Source of the DNA: Massilia sp. CFBP 13721
GTDB lineage: Bacteria > Pseudomonadota > Gammaproteobacteria > Burkholderiales > Burkholderiaceae_D
Direction: 5' to 3'
Assembly (NCBI RefSeq): GCF_014842025.1
Contig: NZ_JACYUY010000026.1
Coordinates: forward strand, 1-64,000
Length of the DNA: 64,000 nt
The position numbers and the translations under genes were made by a program. Shown piece after piece: positions 28,865-36,818 of the stretch. Under the pieces are notes generated by a model. The model was given only the letters and a program-made list of their open reading frames with translations, was not told the origin of the DNA and ran no database searches. How positions within the stretch are numbered: position 1 is the first letter of the stretch; every line of letters starts with the position of its first letter.

Positions 28865-29515
28865 ATGTCCAATAACGCCACGCCCGCCGCCCCCCTGCTC
28901 GACTACGTCACGTCCTGCGCGTTGCCCACGCCCTGGGCCCAGTTCACGCTGCATGCCTTCGTCGAACACTCGACTGGGAAAGAGCACCTGGTGATGGCGC
29001 TCGGCGACATCGGCGACGGCGAGCCGGTGCTGGCGCGCGTGCACTCGGAATGCCTGACCGGCGACGTGCTGTTCTCGCAGCGCTGCGACTGCGGCGCCCA
29101 GCTCGAGGGCGCCCTGAAACGCATCGCCGCCGAAGGGCGCGGCGCCCTGCTCTACCTGCGCCAGGAAGGCCGCGGCATCGGCCTGGTGAACAAGATCCGC
29201 GCCTACCGCCTGCAGGAAGCCGGCGCCGACACGGTCGAGGCGAACCTGCAGCTGGGCTTCCATGCCGACGCGCGCAACTACGAGCTGTGCCTGCCTATGC
29301 TGGAACAGTTTGGCATCAGGCAGGTCAAGCTGATGACCAACAACCCGCGCAAGATCGACGCCTTGACGCGCCTCGGCATCGAGGTGGTCGAGCGGGTGCC
29401 GCTGCTGGTCAACCGCAACGCCTTCAACAACAGCTACCTGAACACCAAACAGGCCAAGCTCGGCCACATGATGGCGCCACCAGCCGAGCTGGTGCCTGAA
29501 GATGGTGAACTGTAA
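28865..29515 (+). CDS. ribA: GTP cyclohydrolase II
   Basis: 216 residues. It catalyses the first step of riboflavin synthesis, GTP to 2,5-diamino-6-ribosylamino-4(3H)-pyrimidinone 5'-phosphate plus formate and pyrophosphate. Zinc ligands Cys63, Cys74 and Cys76 stand in [17 protein letters not shown]; the GTP-binding RQEGRGIGL and the LMTNNPRKI segment follow. It is the stand-alone form, not fused to RibB. It diverges from the sensor kinase over a gap of about 130 nt. I saw no FMN riboswitch in front. Confidence 0.93.
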   Translation: MSNNATPAAPLLDYVTSCALPTPWAQFTLHAFVEHSTGKEHLVMALGDIGDGEPVLARVHSECLTGDVLFSQRCDCGAQLEGALKRIAAEGRGALLYLRQEGRGIGLVNKIRAYRLQEAGADTVEANLQLGFHADARNYELCLPMLEQFGIRQVKLMTNNPRKIDALTRLGIEVVERVPLLVNRNAFNNSYLNTKQAKLGHMMAPPAELVPEDGEL

Positions 29516-29600
29516 CGTTCTGCAGACAACAAACTAGCGTGGCAAGATGGCAGACAACGACTGCTATCGATGCAGGGGCGCCACTCCTGCATGTGCCCGC

Positions 29601-31037
29601 ATGAAATTTATCGCCAGCCTGCTGCTGTCTTGCTGCTTCGGTGCGGCCCACGCGGCTCATGCCGCCGCTCCTGCCAGCGCGGCGCGCGGCCAGTTGCCCG
29701 CCGGGCCGGCCGCCAAGGAGCTGCCTGCGCCGCCGCTGGCGGTTCCACCGGCAACGCCGCCCGGCACCACGCCGCCGGCGCCCGGCCCCGGCGAACTCGA
29801 CACCACGACCACGCTGCCGCCGCCCTCCTCGGCCGCGCAGCAGCTATACTCAGCGGCGCAGGCCGACCTGCTGCAAATCCGCATGTTGCTGCGTAACGGG
29901 CGCACCCAGTCGACCGTCGGTTCGGGCTTTTTGGTCGGAACCAGCAACCTGGTGCTGACCAATTACCACGTGGTCTCGCAGATGGCGCTCGACCCGGAGG
30001 TGTACGCCGGCGAGTACGTCGACACCGACGGCCAGCGCGGGCCGGTCGAACTGCTGGCGGTGGACGTGCTGCACGACCTGGCGGTGCTGCGCGTGAACCG
30101 CAACGGCAGCGGCTTTTTCAGCGTGCCCGACAAAGCGGTGAAGCTGACCCAGGGCCAGTACCTGTACTCGCTCGGCAATCCGCTCGACCTCGGCTTCGCC
30201 ATTTCCGAAGGCGCCTACAACGGCGTGGTCAGCCGCAGCTTCTACGACCAGCTGATCTTCAGCGGCCCGATCAATTCGGGCATGAGCGGCGGGCCCAGCG
30301 TCACCTCGAGCGGCACCGTCGCCGGGATCAACGTCTCCAAACGGCGCGACGGCGAGGCGGTCAGCTTCCTGGTGCCGGTGAAATACGCGCAGCAACTGCT
30401 GCGCCAGGTGGCCGGCCAGCGCACGGTGCCGAAGGATTTCAACCCGCTCATCGCCGAGCAATTGCTGGCGCACCAGCGCGCGATGGTCGGGCGCCTGCTC
30501 GACACGCCGTTCTCGATCAAGAACATGGGACCCTACCTGGTGCCGGTGCGCGAATCCGGCCAGGTACGCTGCTGGGGCCGCTCGAACGTCATGGCCGAAG
30601 CCTCGTTCAGTTCGGACACGCTCAGTTGCGCGATGGAGTCGGCGATCTACGTGTCGGACAACCAGCAGACCGGGCAAGTATCGATGACCCACCAGTACCT
30701 GCGCACGGCGAACCTGCATCCGCTGCGCTTCGCCGCCCTGGCCAGCAGCCAGTTCGGCCTCGACCGGCTCGGCAACACGCGCGACGCGCGCCTGACCGGG
30801 CCGCTGTGCAGCGAGCGCTTCGTGCATTCGAACACGCTGCCGCTGCGCGCCGTCACCTGCGTGCGCGCCTACCGCAAGTTCCCGGGCCTGTACAACTTCA
30901 CCCTGCTCACGGCCAGCACCGACAATCCGCAGGCCAGCCTGCAGAGCCGCCTCGACGTGGCCGGCGTCTCGTACGAGAACGGCATGCGGGTGGCGCGCGC
31001 GTTCCTGTACGCGCTCGGGCGGACCGGCAAATTATGA
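29601..31037 (+). CDS. Secreted trypsin-like serine protease with unknown C-terminal domain
   Basis: 478 residues: signal peptide (1-21), a Pro/Ala-rich linker (about 30-75), a chymotrypsin-fold protease domain (about 85-290) and a C-terminal domain of about 180 residues with several Cys that I do not recognise. The triad is His123 in LTNYHVVS, Asp159 in LHDLAVLRV and Ser229 in NSGMSGGPSV, as in DegP/HtrA-like S1C proteases, but no PDZ domain is visible. The ATG at 29601 opens the signal peptide; the frame runs further upstream. The TGA overlaps the ATG of the FHA gene (ATGA), so the two are coupled. Confidence 0.85.
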   Translation: MKFIASLLLSCCFGAAHAAHAAAPASAARGQLPAGPAAKELPAPPLAVPPATPPGTTPPAPGPGELDTTTTLPPPSSAAQQLYSAAQADLLQIRMLLRNGRTQSTVGSGFLVGTSNLVLTNYHVVSQMALDPEVYAGEYVDTDGQRGPVELLAVDVLHDLAVLRVNRNGSGFFSVPDKAVKLTQGQYLYSLGNPLDLGFAISEGAYNGVVSRSFYDQLIFSGPINSGMSGGPSVTSSGTVAGINVSKRRDGEAVSFLVPVKYAQQLLRQVAGQRTVPKDFNPLIAEQLLAHQRAMVGRLLDTPFSIKNMGPYLVPVRESGQVRCWGRSNVMAEASFSSDTLSCAMESAIYVSDNQQTGQVSMTHQYLRTANLHPLRFAALASSQFGLDRLGNTRDARLTGPLCSERFVHSNTLPLRAVTCVRAYRKFPGLYNFTLLTASTDNPQASLQSRLDVAGVSYENGMRVARAFLYALGRTGKL

Positions 31038-31984
31038 CGGGACCCTGGTTCATCGAAACCCTCGCACGCAACGGCGACGTGCTGCACCGGCACCGGGTCG
31101 AGCGCCTGCCGATCCACATCGGGCGCGGCTACGACAACGATTACATCCTCGACGACGCCTATGCCGCCCCACGCCACGCGCGCGTCGAGGAGGATGCGGA
31201 CGGGACACTGCTGCTGACCGACCTCGGCACCCGCAATGGGGTGGTACACGCGGGCAAGCGCAGCGAACGGCTGCCGCTGACGGGCAATACGGTGGTCCGG
31301 CTCGGACACACCACCTTGCGCATCCGCGCCGCCGATTTCCCGGTGCCGGCCGAACTGGTCGACCGCACCATGCACGGCTGGGAAGGCGCCCTGCCGGGGT
31401 TTGCCGGCGCGCTGCTGGTGTCGCTCGTGGCGCTGTTTACGATGTGGCTGGCCGATACCCAGGCCTTCCGGCCATTCCGCTACCTGCTGGCGCTGGCCTA
31501 TGGGCTCGGCGCGGGCCTGGTCTGGAGCGGCCTGTGGGCCTTCGGCAACCGCCTGTTCGGGCGCCACGCGCGCCTGGGGCGGCACCTGTTCATCTTCGGC
31601 TGCGGCATCGTCGCGCTGATGCTGTTCAGGCTGAGCTCGTCGGCCGTGGGCTATGCGTATTCGATCGAAGTGTTTACCCGCTACGGGTCGCACGTGGCGA
31701 TCCTGCTGGTGGCGGGCATGGTGTATTTCCACCTGACGACCGTCAAACCCGAGCCGCGCAAGCGCTACGCGGTGGTCTGCGCGGCGCTGGCAGTGCTGGG
31801 CTCGGGCCTGGTCCTGATCAGCAACGAGCAGCGCAACGGCCGCCTGGCCGATGAACTCTACATGTCGGTGCTGCTGCCGCCCGACATGCGCGCGACGGCG
31901 GACGACAGCGTGGACGACTTCCTGGCGGACGTCGCGGCCATGAAGCAAGAGCTCGACCGCGAGCGCCAGGATGAAGACGGCTAG
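31034..31984 (+). CDS. FHA-domain membrane protein
   Basis: 316 residues. An N-terminal FHA fold (about 20-100) shows GRGYDNDYILDD, APRHARVEED and TDLGTRNGV. Of the residues that usually bind phosphothreonine, Gly30-Arg31, His48 and Asn68 are kept, but the Ser of the SxxH motif is Ala45. About five membrane helices follow (about 120-260) and a short acidic C-terminal tail. The domain should face the cytoplasm. Its ATG lies inside the stop of the protease gene, so the two proteins are made together. This suggests a membrane partner or regulator for the exported protease. No Ser/Thr kinase gene is nearby. Confidence 0.82.
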   Translation: MTGPWFIETLARNGDVLHRHRVERLPIHIGRGYDNDYILDDAYAAPRHARVEEDADGTLLLTDLGTRNGVVHAGKRSERLPLTGNTVVRLGHTTLRIRAADFPVPAELVDRTMHGWEGALPGFAGALLVSLVALFTMWLADTQAFRPFRYLLALAYGLGAGLVWSGLWAFGNRLFGRHARLGRHLFIFGCGIVALMLFRLSSSAVGYAYSIEVFTRYGSHVAILLVAGMVYFHLTTVKPEPRKRYAVVCAALAVLGSGLVLISNEQRNGRLADELYMSVLLPPDMRATADDSVDDFLADVAAMKQELDRERQDEDG

Positions 31985-32053
31985 GCACCGGCCGAGGGAG
32001 CGAGAACGAGCCGGCCGGACGCGTTCTTGATCCTCCCCAGTGCCCCTGTTGTC

Positions 32054-32650
32054 TTAGGCGCCGTGCGCGCCCTTGCCTGCCTGCGCGCTGGAACCGTCCG
32101 GCCGCTGCGAACCGATGCCCTGGCTCGAACCGGGATTGCCGCTTTGCAGGCTGGCGCCGGCGCCGCCATTGCCCTGGGCACGGTCATGGCCGTTGCCGGT
32201 CGTGAACGGATCGACGAAGCGCTGCAGCGTGTCCTGGCCCTGGCGCAGGCCGCGCTGGGTTTCCTCGGAGGCGGTGCGGGCCACGTCGTCGGCCAGCTGG
32301 CGTGCGGTTTGCGTGGTTTTCTGCACGTGCTGTTCGGTCACGCGGGCCAGCTCGACCTGGGCGTCGGCCGCCAGGCGCGAGATGTGCTGCTGGTAGGCGC
32401 GCAGCTTTTCGGTGGCGGGCTGGGCGCGCGATGCGGCGGCGCTGAGCACTTCGGTCTGGCGGTCGGCCGTCAGGATCTGCTGGCTCGCCAGGGTCGTTTC
32501 CTCGAGCATGGTCTGCACCAGCTGGATGTTCAGGTTGGACATCTGCTGGAAGGACTGGAACAGCGACTTGGACATGTCGTTCATGAAGGCGGTCTGCGCG
32601 TCCAGATGGGTGCGCACTGCAGGAGTTACCGATTGGGAAAATGGATACAT
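32054..32650 (-). CDS. Phasin family protein
   Basis: 198 residues. MYPFSQSVTPAVRTHLDAQTAFMNDMSKSLFQSFQQMSNLNIQLVQ is the usual phasin N-terminus; the rest is amphipathic alpha-helix with a Gly/Ser/Gln-rich disordered tail (about 155-198). Phasins coat polyhydroxyalkanoate granules in the cytoplasm and control their number. The ATG at 32650 has GAGG 9 nt upstream; the ATG at 32665 in the same frame lacks one. No PHA synthase gene is in the window. Confidence 0.87.
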   Translation of the reverse strand: MYPFSQSVTPAVRTHLDAQTAFMNDMSKSLFQSFQQMSNLNIQLVQTMLEETTLASQQILTADRQTEVLSAAASRAQPATEKLRAYQQHISRLAADAQVELARVTEQHVQKTTQTARQLADDVARTASEETQRGLRQGQDTLQRFVDPFTTGNGHDRAQGNGGAGASLQSGNPGSSQGIGSQRPDGSSAQAGKGAHGA

Positions 32651-32951
32651 GCTTGCCTCATTCATGGGTGATGGTTTGTAGGAATATTCGAATTGTGCGG
32701 CGCACGACCCGCAGGCCCGCACCGACGTTCCGTCCGGAAACGCCATGGGTTGGAAATGCCGTGGCCTGTCTGAACGAAGGCTCAAGGCTAAGGCAGCGAG
32801 AGGTCGACTGTTTGCGCTAAATCAAATGTGCGCCGCAACAGAAAGAGGGTCTGCAGGCGCGAGAATATGGACTGGGGGAAGGATCACGGCCCCGTGATCG
32901 AAGGATACGGGGCCGCTGCGCAGGCGCGAATGCCATGCGCATCCGGCGCGT
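32651..32951. other. Intergenic region between phasin and FMN reductase genes
   Basis: 301 nt hold the phasin promoter region and a perfect 8-bp hairpin, GATCACGG (32882-32889) with CCGTGATC (32892-32899), 52 nt past the stop of the reductase gene. The hairpin may end that transcript, but no T-run follows. No gene is supported. Confidence 0.5.
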
Positions 32952-33506
32952 TTAGCCGGTGTGACGCTCGACCCAGCCGGCAAAGGTGTCGACGAAGGTC
33001 TGCAGGAAGGAACGCAGCGAGGCATCGGTCAGCTCGTCGCCATTGAACTTGTCGGCGATGCCGCCGAGATAGGCTTCCGGCGCCGGCATGGCGGGCATGT
33101 TCAGGAAAGGCAGCATCTGGCGCAAGTGGTGGTTGGCGCCGAAACCGCCGAGCGCACCCGGCGACTGGCTGACGATCGCGCACGGCTTGCCGGTCCAGGC
33201 CGCCTTGCCGTAGGGGCGCGAACCGACGTCGATCGCGTTCTTCAGCGCGCCCGGCACCGAACGGTTGTACTCGGGCGTGACGAACAGGATGCCGTCGGCG
33301 GCGCGGATGCGCTCGCGGAAGGCGGTGAATGCCGCCGGTGGATTGTCGGTGTCGATGTCCTGGTCGTACATCGGCAGGTCGCGGATCTCGACGATCTCCA
33401 TCTCGAGCTTGCCCGCCGCCAGCTGGCTCATCACCTTGGCAAGCTTGCCGCTGTACGAATCCTTGCGCAGGCTGCCCACCACGATTGCGATTTTTTTCGA
33501 TGCCAT
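32952..33506 (-). CDS. NADPH-dependent FMN reductase (ChrR/YieF type)
   Basis: 184 residues with a flavodoxin-like fold. VVGSLRKDSYSGKLAK at the N-terminus binds the FMN phosphate, ADGILFVTPEYNRSVPGALKNAIDVGSRP is the signature of the NADPH-dependent FMN reductase family, and QSPGALGGFGANHHLRQ follows. Members reduce quinones, azo compounds or chromate by two-electron transfer in the cytoplasm. The actual substrate is unproven. Confidence 0.9.
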   Translation of the reverse strand: MASKKIAIVVGSLRKDSYSGKLAKVMSQLAAGKLEMEIVEIRDLPMYDQDIDTDNPPAAFTAFRERIRAADGILFVTPEYNRSVPGALKNAIDVGSRPYGKAAWTGKPCAIVSQSPGALGGFGANHHLRQMLPFLNMPAMPAPEAYLGGIADKFNGDELTDASLRSFLQTFVDTFAGWVERHTG

Positions 33507-33574
33507 GCTTTCCCTCTTTCTTCGTTTGCAAAATCCCGATGGTAATCATTTCGTCGATCGCCCCGCGCGCGCCT

Positions 33575-33883
33575 TCAAATGCGGCCGCGCCGGAATGCGG
33601 CCAGGAACTTGCGCGCCTGCGCCGCGCTCAGCACCTGCACCGGGTCGCCATGCCAGGCGTACAGAAAGGGCTCGCCGCCGAGACGGTCGGTCAGCTTGGC
33701 GTTGAGCAGGAAACGGGTCCCGGCCGGAAATTGCTCCGGGTTGCGCAATGCCTGCGCGCACTGCACCCGCATCGACGGCGCAAAGGCTTGCCCTGGCATC
33801 GGACAAATCCGCAGGCGGCCGCTACGGCCATCCGGCACCGAATGCACGGCCACTTCGCGGTAGGCCCAGCTGTCGCGCGCCAT
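33575..33883 (-). CDS. Hypothetical small protein coupled to the MFS gene
   Basis: 102 residues beginning MARDSWAYREVAVHSVPDGRSGRLRICPMPGQAF. AAGG precedes the ATG at 33883, which lies 2 nt after the MFS stop, so it is co-expressed. It has no signal peptide or membrane helix. LLNAKLTDRLGGEPFLYAWHGDPVQVLS suggests a compact alpha/beta domain. Family not recognised. The same frame stays open upstream through the MFS gene, but that part is an out-of-frame shadow. Confidence 0.72.
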   Translation of the reverse strand: MARDSWAYREVAVHSVPDGRSGRLRICPMPGQAFAPSMRVQCAQALRNPEQFPAGTRFLLNAKLTDRLGGEPFLYAWHGDPVQVLSAAQARKFLAAFRRGRI

Positions 33884-33885
33884 CG

Positions 33886-35163
33886 TCAAGCCTTTGCCAG
33901 CGGCGCGCCGGCGCGCACCACGGGCGCCTCGCGGATCGGCAGGTTGACCAGCGCCGCGGCGAGGGCCAGCGCAATGTCGGCGTACCACATCCAGGTGAAG
34001 TCGCCGAAGCGCACGAAGGCCAGGCCGCCCAGCCAGGCGCCAAAGAAGCCGCCGATCTGGTGCGACAGCAGCGTCAGGCCGAACAGCGTGGCCAGGTAGC
34101 GCATGCCGAACAGTTTGCCGACCAGGCCGGCGGTGGGCGGCACCGTGGCCAGCCAGGTGAAGCCGAGCGCGGCGGCGAGGATGTAGAAGGTCATGGCCGT
34201 CTTTGGCGCGACGAGATACAGGGCGATGATCAGCGCACGGCTGAAGTACATCAGCGCCAGCAGGTTTTTCATGCGATAGCGTGTCGACAGCGCGCCGGCG
34301 CTCAGGCTGCCGGCGATATTGAACAGGCCGATCAGGCCGAGCGCCGTGCCCGCCACGCCGACCGGCAGGCCGCACAGCGCCACCTCCCCCGGCAGGTGGG
34401 TCACGAGAAAGGCGATATGGAAACCGCAGGTGAAAAAGCCCGCGTGCAGGCACAGGTAGCTGCGGTCGCGCATGGCTTGCTTGAGCTGCTGGGTCAGGCC
34501 GATGCCGGCGAGCGGCGCCGCGGCGGGTGCCAAGGCGGCGGCAGCCCCGGCCGCGGCCACGGTCGGCTGCGCGGCCTTGCGCCCACGCACCAGCCAGGCC
34601 AGCGGAATCGTCAGCAGGGTCGTGGCCGCCATCGTGAACATGGCGATGATCCAGCCGGGACCGGCGATCAGGAACTGCATCAGCGGCGAAAAAACGAACT
34701 GGCCGAAAGAGCCGCCGGCGTTGATGAAACCCGAGGCGAACGGCCGCCGCGCCGCAGGCAGGCGCTGGGCGGTGGCGCCGATCAGGATCGAAAAGCTGCC
34801 GGCGCCGGCGCCCGCGGCCGAGAGCAGGCCCATGGTCATCAGGATGCCCCATTCCGAACTGACGAAGGGCGTGGCGGCCAGGCCGCCGGCCAGCAGCAGT
34901 GCGCCAAGCACGATTACGCGCGCCGGGCCGTACTTGTCGGCAATAGCGCCGAACACCGGCTGCGAAGCGCCCCACATGAACTGGCCGACGGCCAGGGCAA
35001 AGCTGATCGTCGCCACGCCCAGGCCGGTGGCGGTATTCAGGGGCGAGAGGAACAGGCCGGTGGTCAGGCGCGCGCCCATGGTGATCATCAGGATCGCGCT
35101 GGCGGCAAGGATCAGGAGCCAGGCGGCGCGTGGCGACATCTCGTTGTGGGTGCTCATCATCAT
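33886..35163 (-). CDS. Major facilitator superfamily transporter
   Basis: 425 residues with 12 predicted membrane helices. The MFS loop 2-3 motif appears as GAIADKYGPARVIVLG (about residue 75) and the central cytoplasmic loop is basic with an Ala-rich stretch (about 205-225). Three ATGs in a row (35163, 35160, 35157) mark the start. Fold and length fit a small-molecule exporter or the oxalate/formate-type MFS subfamily; no substrate is assigned. The gene for a 102-residue protein follows 2 nt after its stop. Confidence 0.87.
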   Translation of the reverse strand: MMMSTHNEMSPRAAWLLILAASAILMITMGARLTTGLFLSPLNTATGLGVATISFALAVGQFMWGASQPVFGAIADKYGPARVIVLGALLLAGGLAATPFVSSEWGILMTMGLLSAAGAGAGSFSILIGATAQRLPAARRPFASGFINAGGSFGQFVFSPLMQFLIAGPGWIIAMFTMAATTLLTIPLAWLVRGRKAAQPTVAAAGAAAALAPAAAPLAGIGLTQQLKQAMRDRSYLCLHAGFFTCGFHIAFLVTHLPGEVALCGLPVGVAGTALGLIGLFNIAGSLSAGALSTRYRMKNLLALMYFSRALIIALYLVAPKTAMTFYILAAALGFTWLATVPPTAGLVGKLFGMRYLATLFGLTLLSHQIGGFFGAWLGGLAFVRFGDFTWMWYADIALALAAALVNLPIREAPVVRAGAPLAKA

Positions 35164-35542
35164 CCCGTTATTTTTTACCGCAATGCAGGCGCATGCGGAA
35201 CTGGAATGAGAGTTTAACAACGAACCGCGCGCCTTGCTGGCGCCCTGCCGTTTATTGCAAGGCCGCTGCGGGAGGGCGAACTGCTGACATCGAACAAACA
35301 TCTGCGCGGATATCAGCCGGGTTATTCCAGTCCAACGATACGTACCGGCCCAGCCGGAGCGCTGCCCCGAACCATTTCGGCAGCTTCACCAACCACAAGA
35401 GAATGGCACCGGAATGCACGAGCAGACAACAAAAGCGGCTGCGGCCCGCAGGTCGCAGGCACGCGGCGGCAGCGTCGGACCACAACGCCTGCCGCTGCGC
35501 ACGCCCACTGACACCGCTGCAAAACGCGGAGAGGATGACCAC
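35164..35542. other. Intergenic region without a supported gene
   Basis: About 380 nt between the divergent MFS gene and the small coiled-coil gene. It should carry both promoters. The frame of the downstream gene stays open back to an ATG at 35414, but that extension is Arg/Ala-rich and lacks a ribosome site, so I left it out. No repeat or RNA structure stands out. Confidence 0.4.
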
Positions 35543-35773
35543 ATGGAACTCAGAATCGCGAAGCTGGAAAGTTTTGGCGACGAATGCCGCAGGGACATGC
35601 GGTCCGTCGATGTGCGGCTGGCAAAAATCGAGACGATTGCCGAGGCGCTTTCCCGGAATGCGGCGACCAGGGCCGACGTCTCGCAGCTCGAAGCGACGCT
35701 GATCAAATGGTTCCTCGGCACGGCGGTCGCGATTGCCAGCGCGGCGTTCGGGTTTGCGCGGCTGCTGCAGTAA
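35543..35773 (+). CDS. Small coiled-coil protein with C-terminal membrane helix
   Basis: 76 residues: a heptad-rich helix (MELRIAKLESFGDECRRDMRSVDVRLAKIETIAEAL) followed by one membrane segment (LIKWFLGTAVAIASAAFGFA) and a short end. GGAGAGG precedes the ATG at 35543. Tail-anchored coiled-coil proteins of this layout are often annotated as hypothetical, and some occur near phage genes; none are seen here. Function unknown. Confidence 0.68.
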   Translation: MELRIAKLESFGDECRRDMRSVDVRLAKIETIAEALSRNAATRADVSQLEATLIKWFLGTAVAIASAAFGFARLLQ

Positions 35774-35794
35774 GCGGCAGGCTGCGCTGCCGCC

Positions 35795-36112
35795 CTAGTC
35801 CGCGGACAGCTTCATCAGCACCAGGCCGCAGACGATCAGCACGGCGGCGAGGATGCGCGTCGCGTTGACCTGTTCGCCCAGCACGGCGATGCCGACAATG
35901 AAGGCGCCGATGGCACCGATGCCGGTCCACACCGTATAGGCGGTACCGAGGGGAATAGAACGCATCGAAATCGACAGCAGGGCGAAACTCGCGATCATCA
36001 TGACGATGGTGACGACCGACGGCAGCAGTCGCGTGAAGCCCTCCGACTGCTTCATCGAATACGCCCACACGACTTCGAGTACTCCAGCGACAACCAACAT
36101 GATCCAGGCCAT
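35795..36112 (-). CDS. gdx: SMR-family guanidinium exporter Gdx (SugE)
   Basis: 105 residues, four membrane helices, small multidrug resistance family. The Gdx subtype is supported by WAYSMKQSEGFTRL in helix 1 and GTAYTVWTGIGAIGAF in helix 3. The conserved helix-1 Glu (LEVVWAYS) binds guanidinium and protons. Gdx dimers exchange guanidinium for two protons across the inner membrane. Assignment to Gdx rather than a quaternary-ammonium (Qac) exporter is strengthened by the guanidine-II riboswitch right before the gene. AAGGAG (36120-36125) stands 7 nt before the ATG at 36112. Confidence 0.93.
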   Translation of the reverse strand: MAWIMLVVAGVLEVVWAYSMKQSEGFTRLLPSVVTIVMMIASFALLSISMRSIPLGTAYTVWTGIGAIGAFIVGIAVLGEQVNATRILAAVLIVCGLVLMKLSAD

Positions 36113-36183
36113 AACGGCTCTCCTTCAAAGAGCCGGGCCGTCCCGGACAGATGATTCCCACAATGGGGGGAGGTCGTCCTCCC
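36113..36183 (-). promoter_or_regulatory. Guanidine-II (mini-ykkC) riboswitch of gdx
   Basis: Read on the minus strand, two hairpins each carry an ACGR loop. The first is GGGAGG-ACGA-CCTCCC (36183-36168) and the second CCGGG-ACGG-CCCGG (36146-36133), joined by a 21-nt linker. This is the defining architecture of the mini-ykkC class. Next, GGCTCT (36135-36130) can pair with AGAGCC (36122-36117) around TTGAAGG, which covers the Shine-Dalgarno. The GG of this stem is shared with the second ACGR hairpin, so the two folds exclude each other. Ligand binding should therefore expose the ribosome site and turn translation on. Confidence 0.92.
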
Positions 36184-36184
36184 T

Positions 36185-36289
36185 GTGCGCCGCTGGCAGA
36201 ACCGCCATGGCTGCGTTGCACGCTCTCGCCGTACTCGCGTACTGTCTTCGAGCGTGCGCCTTGCCCTGACGGCCCTGCCAGCGGCGCAC
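36185..36289. repeat. Long palindromic element, family B copy 2
   Basis: GTGCGCCGCTGGCAG (36185-36199) and CTGCCAGCGGCGCAC (36275-36289) are perfect 15-bp arms. The core between them matches the core at 9256-9326, and inside it GCACGCTC pairs with GAGCGTGC. The element starts 9 nt after the ispF stop and ends 1 nt before the riboswitch, so it may also terminate the ispDF transcript. Confidence 0.7.
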
Positions 36290-36298
36290 GTATATGCG

Positions 36299-36811
36299 TT
36301 AAGCGCCGGTCCTGATCAGCATGGCCACGGCTTCCGCCGCCATGCCCTCTTCCCGCCCTAGGTAGCCGAGCTTTTCGTTGGTCTTGGCCTTGACGTTCAC
36401 CTGCTGCGGCGACACGCCCAGGTCTTCGGCGATGCGCGAGACCATTTGCGGGATGTGCGGCGCCATCTTCGGCTGCTGGGCGATGATGGTGGCGTCGATG
36501 TTGCCGATGGTGTAGCCGGTGGCGACCACGCGGGTGGCCGCTTCGCGCAGTAGCGTGCGCGAATCGGCGCCGGCGAACATCGGGTCGGTGTCGGGGAAAT
36601 GCTTGCCGATGTCGCCCAGCGCGGCGGCGCCGAACAGCGCGTCGATGATGGCGTGCAGCAGCACGTCGGCGTCCGAATGGCCGAACAGGCCCAGGCGGTG
36701 CGGGATGGTCACGCCACCGACGATCAGCTTGCGCCCTTCGACCAGGCGGTGGCAGTCATAGCCGGTGCCGATGCGAAACGGTGGAGTCGGGTTATAGGAT
36801 GCGAGTGCCAT
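36299..36811 (-). CDS. ispF: 2-C-methyl-D-erythritol 2,4-cyclodiphosphate synthase
   Basis: 170 residues. It converts CDP-methylerythritol 2-phosphate to the cyclodiphosphate in the MEP isoprenoid pathway. Metal ligands Asp19 and His21 are in GTGYDCHRL, followed by [34 protein letters not shown]-terminal [24 protein letters not shown] is typical. It starts 7 nt after ispD, its pathway neighbour. Confidence 0.96.
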   Translation of the reverse strand: MALASYNPTPPFRIGTGYDCHRLVEGRKLIVGGVTIPHRLGLFGHSDADVLLHAIIDALFGAAALGDIGKHFPDTDPMFAGADSRTLLREAATRVVATGYTIGNIDATIIAQQPKMAPHIPQMVSRIAEDLGVSPQQVNVKAKTNEKLGYLGREEGMAAEAVAMLIRTGA

Positions 36812-36818
36812 GATGTGC

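Noticed and set aside
26296-28881. 861-codon open frame on the same strand as the sensor kinase, other frame
   Set aside because: Arg/Ala-rich out-of-frame reading of the kinase gene; the kinase frame has all catalytic boxes.
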